From Datura wrightii (lineage: Eukaryota > Streptophyta > Magnoliopsida > Solanales > Solanaceae): DNA of 64,000 bases. The translations under genes and the position numbers were made by a program. This document shows, piece by piece, positions 57,377 to 64,000 of the stretch. Below the pieces are notes generated by a model that searched no databases, was not told the origin of the DNA, and saw only the letters and a program-made list of their open reading frames with translations. How positions within the stretch are numbered: position 1 is the first letter of the stretch; each line of letters starts with the position of its first letter. The stretch lies in contig JASDFA010000020.1 of assembly GCA_035772735.1 (NCBI GenBank), positions 109,957,501 through 110,021,500 of the forward strand, given 5' to 3'.

Positions 57377-59833
57377 CTGGCTAGAAATAGAGAGCTTGTG
57401 GAACCGTTGCTTGAACCTGAACGTCAATTCCATTTGCAAAGGAGAATAGCTCTAGAGCATAAGCTGAAGAGACTTCAAGAAAAGGTACAACAACAACCAC
57501 CCGCGGGACAAGCACAATTGTCATCCGAAGAAATGGAAGCAAGACCAGTTCGCGAAGTGGCTATCCCACTAGCGACAAATGTGACCTCAAGCATTGTTAA
57601 ACCGGAGCCTGGAGGGCACTTTGAGCTTAAACGGAACATGGTGCAGCTGTTACATTCTAGTGGTCAATTCACTGGGATGGCACATGAGGACCCGCAGCAG
57701 CACCTACAGAGCTTTTTAGAGATTAGTGACACGTTTGTCCCCACCGGCGTGTCCACAGATTATGTCCGAATGACCCTCTTCCCATTTTCACTGTTGGGAG
57801 AGGCGAAGAAGTGGCTGAAGGCTGAGCCACCGAACTCCATAACTTCATGGAATGACTTGGCTAAGAAATTCCTTATCAGATTCTTCCCATCAGGCAAAAC
57901 TGCAAGGTTGAGAAGTGAAATACTCAGTTTTAAGCAGAGGCCTGATGAGAACCTGTATATGGCTTGGGAAAGATTCAAGTCATTGTTGAGAGATTGCCCC
58001 CATCACCAGCAATCAAATGAAGTGTTGGCTCATACCTTTGTAGAAAGTCTAGACCCACACACAAAAATATTGCTAGACTCTGCATCGGGTGGGCAAGCCT
58101 TGGATAAGACATATGATGAGTTGTACACTTTGTTGAACAGAATTGCACAAGGAAATCCAAAGTGGCACAGCGAGTCATCGAGAGGGGCAGGAAAGAGACC
58201 AGGGTTGATGGAAGTAGATGGTTTGAATGCCTTGGCAGCACAGTTAGCTTCGTTCCAGCATCAAATGATGACTCAGTTCAATAAACTGAGTATGAACCAA
58301 CGCCAGGGCCAGGTTAATGCAGTTCAGCAAGCTCCGAGTTGGTGTGAAATTTGTGGTAATAATGGGCATCATGCAGAATTTTGTGGAGCCAATCCGGAGT
58401 CAGTCAAGTTTGTTAGTAATGTGCAGCACAACAATCAGAATTTTGAAACCAGTTACAACAGAAATTGGCAGGGCCACCCGAATTTTTCTTGGGGTGGAAA
58501 CCAAAAGCAGAATTTTATGCAACCTCAACAGCAGCGGTATCAGCAGAATAGGCAGAATGATGGGAAATTGAGTAGCAACATTGAGGAAACATTGCAGAAA
58601 ATTATGGAGACCCAGACTCAGTTAGTGGAAAATCAGGCGAGGATGGCAACAGACTTAATGAATCAACAAGTAGCCACCCGAAATCTTGAAAAACAAGTGG
58701 GTCAGATAGCAGCTGCTCAAAACATGAGATCGCAAGGGGGATTACCAAGCGACACAGATCCTAACCCCCGGCAGATCAATGCCATCAGTCTGAGAAGCGG
58801 TAGGCAATTAGCTGATGCAGTGCCAAAAGAGCTGAGCAAAGAGGTGCAGCCGGAGTTGGTTAGACCAGGACCATCCATCAACATGGGAGATAATCAGAGT
58901 GCTGGGCAACAAAATTCACGACCTCCATTGCAGCCAGCACAAAGACCACCACCACCATTCCCTCAGAAATTCAGAAAGAGCAAGGAGGAGGAATGCTTCA
59001 AAAAGTTCTTTGAGAGTTTCAGAGAACTTCACATAAATTTGCCTCTTCTTGATGTTTTGCAGGGAATGCCCAAGTATGCTAAATACTTGAAGGACGTGAT
59101 GGCGAACAAAGTGAGATTGGTGGATGTCCAAACGGTAGCACTGACTGAGGAGTGCAGTTACAGGGTATTGAGCAAAATGCCAAAGAAACTCAAAGACCCA
59201 GGGAGTGTTACCCTCCCCATACAAATTGGTAAAGCTGAGGTGCTACGAGCTTTATGTGACTTGGGGGCAGCAGTTAATCTAATGCCCCTATCCTTATTCA
59301 ACACCTTGGGGTTGGGACAACCAAGGCCAACAAGGTTGATGCTGCAGCTGGCTGACAAGTCGCGAGTGACACCTGATGGAATAATAGAGGACCTTCTCAT
59401 CAAAGTAGGTAAGTTCATTATACCTGCTGATTTTATTTTCTTAGATTTTCAGGTTGATGACCAGGTACCCCTGATCTTGGGACGGCCATTTTTGGCCACT
59501 AGAGGAGCGGTGATTGATTTGAAAGCAGGGACCCTGAAAATGAGGGTTGAGGATGAAGAAGAAATCTTCCGCGTGTACCAAGAAATGAACCCATCTGCAC
59601 ACTATAGAAACCTTTGTCAGGTTAGTGTGTTGGCAGAGGATAAGTGTGGGGTGGAGGATTCCACAGGTGTAGGGCCGAAGGCAATAACAAGTGTTCAGCC
59701 CAAGTCTGATAGAGGACTTCAAATTGAGAAGAAGTTGGGGAAAGAGAGGAACAGAGTGGAGGCTGTTTCCTCTAAACAGCAAAAGAAAAGGAGATGGTTC
59801 TCGAAAGAGAACCCAGGTATGAGGATGTCCTGA
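57377..59833 (+). CDS. gag-pro: Element K: gag-protease polyprotein, intact
   Basis: The frame is open from 57341 to TGA 59831-59833. It carries the gag domain (HLQSFLEISDTFVPTG, WNDLAKKFLIRFFPSGKTAR, KILLDSASGGQALDKTYDEL), a CCHC knuckle (CEICGNNGHHAEFC, Cys codon at 58343), NHPNFSWGG-like and Gln-rich parts, a proline-rich linker (RPPPPFPQKFRKSKEEECF) and retropepsin (CDLGAAVNLMPLS with Asp at 59258; ILGRPFLAT near 59475). Gag would form the particle and the protease would mature it. I start it at CTG 57377 because LARNRELVEPLLEPERQF is conserved in G and I without any ATG; the first ATG is 57533. The tail is Lys/Arg-rich (KQQKKRRWFSKE). Its intactness contrasts with every other gene here. 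Confidence 0.92.
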   Translation: MARNRELVEPLLEPERQFHLQRRIALEHKLKRLQEKVQQQPPAGQAQLSSEEMEARPVREVAIPLATNVTSSIVKPEPGGHFELKRNMVQLLHSSGQFTGMAHEDPQQHLQSFLEISDTFVPTGVSTDYVRMTLFPFSLLGEAKKWLKAEPPNSITSWNDLAKKFLIRFFPSGKTARLRSEILSFKQRPDENLYMAWERFKSLLRDCPHHQQSNEVLAHTFVESLDPHTKILLDSASGGQALDKTYDELYTLLNRIAQGNPKWHSESSRGAGKRPGLMEVDGLNALAAQLASFQHQMMTQFNKLSMNQRQGQVNAVQQAPSWCEICGNNGHHAEFCGANPESVKFVSNVQHNNQNFETSYNRNWQGHPNFSWGGNQKQNFMQPQQQRYQQNRQNDGKLSSNIEETLQKIMETQTQLVENQARMATDLMNQQVATRNLEKQVGQIAAAQNMRSQGGLPSDTDPNPRQINAISLRSGRQLADAVPKELSKEVQPELVRPGPSINMGDNQSAGQQNSRPPLQPAQRPPPPFPQKFRKSKEEECFKKFFESFRELHINLPLLDVLQGMPKYAKYLKDVMANKVRLVDVQTVALTEECSYRVLSKMPKKLKDPGSVTLPIQIGKAEVLRALCDLGAAVNLMPLSLFNTLGLGQPRPTRLMLQLADKSRVTPDGIIEDLLIKVGKFIIPADFIFLDFQVDDQVPLILGRPFLATRGAVIDLKAGTLKMRVEDEEEIFRVYQEMNPSAHYRNLCQVSVLAEDKCGVEDSTGVGPKAITSVQPKSDRGLQIEKKLGKERNRVEAVSSKQQKKRRWFSKENPGMRMS

Positions 59834-59846
59834 AAAGGATAGTCCA

Positions 59847-59894
59847 CGTCGGGCCACGACGTAAAATAAGGCGCTACTTGGGAGGCAACCCAAG
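59847..59894 (+). other. Element K: post-gag two-hairpin RNA module
   Basis: Hairpin 1 is CGTCG-GGCCA-CGACG (59847-59861), then ATAAGGCGCTA, then hairpin 2, CTTGGG-AGGCAA-CCCAAG (59877-59894). The loop AGGCAA matches H and I, while the outer stem pairs differ in a compensatory way. It starts 13 bases after the stop. Confidence 0.7.
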
Positions 59895-61836
59895 GGTACC
59901 ACAGGTACCATTTTAATTTCTGGCATTTGTGTTGATTTTATTTATTTTTCATCTTGTGTTGTTTCTGGTGGAAAGTTAAGCACAGATGGAGGGGAAGTCT
60001 GAGTACCCGTGGAAGAGGAAGCTAACAAGCATGGAAGAGACAAAGTGTGGGGTTGAACACCCACTTGTGCAAGTTGAAGAGAGGCATGTTGTTAGCTAAG
60101 CCTAAAGGCCTCAGGGAGTATTTCTCACCCTTCTTAAATTTTAATTTGATGCTATGAGGACATATCATGATTTAAGTGTGGGGTGAGGGAAATTTCAAGG
60201 GAAATTTCAAAATTTTCTGTGCTTAACGATTTTGGTGAATGTAATGCTTGTCTAAAAGTTGGTGAGAAAATTTGAAAAATTTGAAAAATTTTTGTGAATT
60301 AAGCATGACTTCATCACCCGTTGGTTTTTCTTTTCGGTTCTTTTCCGACGGGTGGTATTTGAACCGAAGAATTAAAAAAAAAAAAATTCTTTCCTTGGTC
60401 TGTATATAAAGTTTTTTTTTAGTCATAGCTAGGGATTGTTTCCGACGATGGATGGATGACGACCGTCTTGAGGAAAAATTAGTCGGTAGGTGATTGGTTT
60501 TTGAAACCATAACTAAGTGGTGCTTGATGTTCTTGTTATGTGCTATAAATGGTTGTAAGAGGCAAGTATGTTCGGTGGGAAGCATGCAAGTGTATAACTT
60601 TGTGTGAGACACTTAGGCTCTTGAATTTGACTCAATATGATTGAAGCTTAATTCTGAATTCTTGTGATTAGCTGAGTAAGAGTCTGATGAATGTGTCTCG
60701 AATTGAGCATGTGCCATGAGTGTAAGGTTTTTGAGTATTCTGTGCTATTGTGGATTGTCTAGAACTTGCCTGGTGTGTTTATAAAACGAAATGAAGGATG
60801 TGAATTGTAGGAGATGATTTAGGCATTTTTTTTTTCGAATGAACCAATTCTTATCCCTCATTTTACCTACCTTGGAAAGATTAATCCTAGTTAGCCCTTT
60901 TGAGCCTTGAGCCTATTCTTTGACAGCTGCAACATAAGCTTAATCCTTTTTCTTTCATTAGCCTTGAACTTGATCCAAAACTCCTAAGCGCTTGAGTGAA
61001 AAAAAAAATAATCCGAAGGAGTAGAGGAGTGAGAAGAATGAAAAGAAAGGAAAAGTAGCAAGTTGTAGAAGTGAGAAAAGGACAAAGGTGCACTTGTGTG
61101 AAAATTGTTGATTATTAGCAAGGAGCAAGAAAACAAATTAATGAAAAGTTACTTGTAGAACTCCTTACTGATAAGTTAAAAGTGCCTAAAGAAATGGGGG
61201 AACATAAGAGGAACAAGAAAGATGAAAGGAGAAAAAGGTAAAGTAAGGGAAGGGAAGTTCGTAAGGAGGGCGTAATGTATTAAAAGCGCTTAGGAAAGAT
61301 AGTCACTATTACTGGCCATAATAATACCTACCCGTCCCTTAGCTTACATTACAACCCATTAAGTCCTACTTGATCTTACATTCACACATCCTTAAATTAG
61401 TGGAATAAAACACTAAGGGCAAGCTTATGGGTCATTACATAATGCATGCGAATTCTTTGTGAGAGTGAGTGGAATTCTATTGATTCACCCACACATGTTA
61501 TAATGTACAAATGATTTTTGTGTGTGATTGGGTAACTTTATTTCTGTGAGGGGTACATGTTGAATGAAGGATATACTTCATGTGACATTTCTTAATTAGT
61601 TGATTTGCACGAGTTTCCTAAGATTGAGAGTCGATTCTTGAGGTTAAGAAGTCTTAGCATTGTTGTATTTCATCTCGGTGATTAAACTGTGTATGCTCTA
61701 TCTTTAGCTTGTTATCTTATGGAATCATTATAGCCGTAGCTTGAATTATCTTTCCAAATTAGTTATGTGGGAGTCTCCATATGTATGATTTGTAAAATGT
61801 TGTTCGAGGACGAACAAGGCTTTAAGTGTGGGGTTG
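59895..61836 (+). other. Element K: 1.9-kb 3' noncoding region, hairpin and PPT
   Basis: No gene is seen, and I found no RT or integrase motif. Blocks related to G/H/I occur near 60448-60470 (GATGGATGGATGACGACCGT), 60757-60800 (CTAGAACTTGCCTGGTGTG), 61340-61455 (through GGCAAGCTTATGGGT) and 61625-61650. The hairpin TTGTTCG-AGGA-CGAACAA (61800-61817) and PPT AAGTGTGGGGTTG (61824-61836) precede the LTR. Confidence 0.78.
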
Positions 61837-63434
61837 TGATCACGGGCAAAATAGCATGCCCGTGATACGCTTTATACCTTAATATAGTCTTGTTTATCTA
61901 AGTTATTTTACATAATCTCATGTGATTTTATATAAGTGTGAATATATGTGCTAACCAACATGATTAGTCCTTGTTTTGTAGGTTAATAATGCATTTGAGG
62001 AACTAATTCGCAAGTTGGTGAAAGGAAGGAATGAAGTGGAAGCAAGTGGCGAAAAGTCGGCAAGGGGCATGCCTTGGCAAGGCTGGCCGCGCCAGGCAGC
62101 ATGCCACGCTGTGCGTGTGCCACGCCCAGCGCCATGCCACGCCCTTGCCAAGCGCACGAGCAAAGGCAGCAGCAGGCAGCATGAGGCAGAGAACCAGCAC
62201 GGCAGCGCCGTGTCACGCTAGGCAGCCTGCGCGACAACAGCTTGCCAACGCGCTGCATGGGCAGCGTGCCACGTTGGCCAGCGCGGCAACCCTCGGCAAC
62301 TTGGTTTCCTGAGGCAATTTCCATAGAGCTTTCGCGTTGTCTCCGTGTCACGGAGGCAGTGCTCCGCGATGCACTCCGTGACACGGAGCCGTTCCCTCTC
62401 AGGCTAATTTATGCACGTTTTCCATTTACTATAAATAGGATCCTTAGCTCCTAAAATCATTGGGTTCACGATTTTATTCTGAAAAACCACCTAGGAGTGA
62501 AGGGAGAAGTGGGAGAACTCATCTAGGGTTTATCAAACTCCCTTCTCATCTACCAAATTCATGTAAGTATGTTAGTTTAGTATTAGTTAATTGTAGTTTT
62601 ACGAACATGAATGGCAAGAACCCTTCCTCTAGGGTTGAAGCCATGAATTATGATTGTGCTTTTATGAATTTGTTTTGGAATTGAGTTATTGATTGTTGTT
62701 TTCGTCTTGCATTCTGGATTGTTGGTGGTTTTTATGATTGATCACCATGAAAGCATATTTGTTAGCTTGAGTAATAGCTTGAGAAAGCATTACCTAGGTC
62801 AGGACATGAGAATGTAAGGAGCATGTTTGTATCTCGGGAGAGATTTTTGTGTTAGGATAGAAATATACCTTACACCTTGCTTGGTTGACACACGGGGGTT
62901 ATGAAAGACCAACTTGGGATGTCACATCACCACTCGAAGAAGTAGTTGTGAGGCTAAGTTGAGTTAAATGGTTAGACGTACGAAAGTCCCTAATCGTTTC
63001 CCCGTAAACCACAACATAATTGATTGCCCGCGACTAGAAAGTTAAACTCCTCGCTCACAATGATGCAGTGAGGCTAGATTGCCGTGTTTAGAGGCTCGAA
63101 AGACCATAAACATGCAATTCTAATTATGTGAAATAACAATTGATAGTTCCATGCTTAACCCATTGCAAATCGTAGGATCGCATGATTAATGGGTTTTAAC
63201 TCTATGTTGCTCCTAGAGTGATTTCAGAATATTTCGTTGACCCAAACTTAGACTTAATTAATCTCAATCGAAAATGTCTATAACCAACACTTGAGGTATT
63301 TAAGATCACAATAGAAATGGATAGTTAGAGGAATGGGTCCAGTCCCTGTGGGTTCGACAATCCGGTTCTTAAAAAGAGCCACTATATTACTTGCACGACC
63401 CGTACACTTGCGGACGCGCGAATCGGGCACGTCA
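61837..63434 (+). repeat. Element K: 3' LTR
   Basis: This 1598-bp copy is almost the same as the 5' LTR. The terminal hairpin is at 61839-61866, the palindrome module at 62340-62389 and the TATA box near 62430. Confidence 0.96.
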
Positions 63435-63724
63435 CCTGGTATGACTCATAGAATCCCACTACGAATAATGATATCAAGTCGTACCAAAATTATAGAAAGT
63501 CACATTCTTAGAAGTGTATGATACGACCATCAATACGAATCGTACCGCCCTGGTATGAGTCATACCAATGAGTCATGACTATAAAAAAGAGGTACTACGA
63601 TCTCAGTATGGATCATACCATCTTGGTATGACTCGTACTGATGAACCGTAGCAGGATACTGCAGTCACTCTTTTTTGCTTTCATTCTATGATATCATGTG
63701 TACTAATTCCTTGTCCATAGGTAC
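63435..63724 (+). other. Element D: noncoding region upstream of ORF2, continued after K
   Basis: After the second CCTGG, the D noncoding region continues with further GAGTCATACC and GACTCGTAC-like motifs (63440-63660). It ends with a branch-like TACTAAT (63701-63707) and the acceptor CCATAG| at 63720, four bases before the ORF2 ATG. No gene is seen. Confidence 0.55.
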
Positions 63725-64000
63725 AATGGCACACAAACGACAAGCAAACAAGAATGCCTAGAATAAAAGGGCCATAGATGAGATAGCAACTCGGAAGGCC
63801 CTAAGGGATGAGGCCTCTACATCCAAGTAGGAGGAAAATACACCTAATGGTTCAATAAAGGAGTATGAAGTTGATATTGATGAGACTAATGAGCCACAAA
63901 CCACTAGGAAACAGGCCAAGGATCAGGTCATAGCTACCTCAGCTACTCCGGCAGATGCACCCTAGTCTGAGGATGGAGAGGATACCCAGTCACAGGAGTT
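63725..64000 (+). pseudogene. Element D: start of ORF2, decayed, runs off the window
   Basis: The ATG at 63725 sits in GTACAATGGCACACAAACG, parallel to GAACAATGGCAAGCAGGC at the ORF2 start of G/H/I. The protein begins MAHKRQANKNA and has a TAG at codon 12, then AIDEIATRKALRDEAST, another TAG near 63827 and an acidic stretch (YEVDIDETNEPQT). It is likely the same kind of ORF2, but the diagnostic middle domain lies beyond the window. Confidence 0.5.

Larger units (their letters stand above)
55641..63434 (+). mobile_element. Element K: young, structurally intact gag-protease-only LTR element
   Basis: This 7794-bp element has two 1598-bp LTRs that differ at three positions I could find (56225/62421 region, 57128/63304 region and 57211/63407 region). 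It has a perfect CCTGG target-site duplication, primer site, PPT and one unbroken 2.48-kb gag-protease frame. There is no RT, RNase H, integrase or ORF2; 59834-61836 is noncoding. This is the profile of a non-autonomous element that moved recently using enzymes supplied in trans. Confidence 0.96.

Noticed and set aside
59895..61836. A hidden RT or integrase gene in the 3' half of K
   Set aside because: No YxDD-like, TDHKSL-like, HHCC or D,D,E motif was found in any frame, and stops are dense.
1..64000. CRISPR arrays, tRNA or rRNA genes, endogenous pararetrovirus or host genes
   Set aside because: No regular repeat-spacer pattern, cloverleaf-like sequence, rRNA motif, viral movement or coat motif, or intron-exon host gene was recognised. 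All substantial coding signal is LTR-retrotransposon.

Overview
This window is plant genomic DNA made entirely of nested LTR retrotransposons. I found no convincing host gene, rRNA, tRNA or CRISPR array. The evidence is chromodomain-bearing Ty3/gypsy pol genes with 2.3-2.6 kb LTRs (Tekay/Del-like chromoviruses, initiator-Met tRNA primer site) and Athila-like gag-protease genes with an Asp-tRNA primer site. A large-genome eudicot, possibly Solanaceae, fits; that is an impression, not a proof.

Layout. Element A (3' end of pol, LTR 576-2851) and complete chromovirus C (4535-14977, TSD GTTAG, two 2598-bp LTRs) both sit inside one older LTR, B (2852-4534 plus 14978-15226). B sits in an old Athila-like backbone, D, which surfaces at 15227-16173 (gag), 53770-55640 (protease and noncoding) and 63435-64000 (start of a second ORF). 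Within D lies a cluster of insertions: reverse LTR E (16174-18497), reverse chromovirus F (18498-22206 and 32002-32476), two reverse Athila-like elements inside F (G, 22207-31996, TSD GTAAT; H, 32477 to about 39961), then forward chromovirus J (pol from about 39962, LTR 42769-44765 and 53265-53769). J's LTR is split by forward element I (44766-53264, TSD CTGCA/CTACA). Element K (55641-63434, TSD CCTGG) is inserted in D and is very young: I see three differences between its two 1598-bp LTRs.

A breakpoint at about 39961 joins the truncated gag of H to the truncated reverse transcriptase of J. One large deletion explains the missing parts of D, E, F, H and J.

The most interesting system is the D/G/H/I/K group. 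These elements encode gag-protease, in most copies with a second ORF like the 'putative plant transposon protein' family, and show no reverse transcriptase, RNase H or integrase. They appear to be non-autonomous and mobilised in trans. They share unexplained cis-structure: a two-hairpin module with compensatory changes just after the gag-protease stop; a hairpin at the LTR start with compensatory changes; a hairpin before the polypurine tract that is also present in the chromoviruses; a GTGTCAC/GTGACAC palindrome module just upstream of TATA boxes and repeated upstream of ORF2; conserved splice signals in front of ORF2; a CUG codon in good context at the head of a conserved gag N-terminus that lacks AUG; and a long conserved 3' noncoding region.
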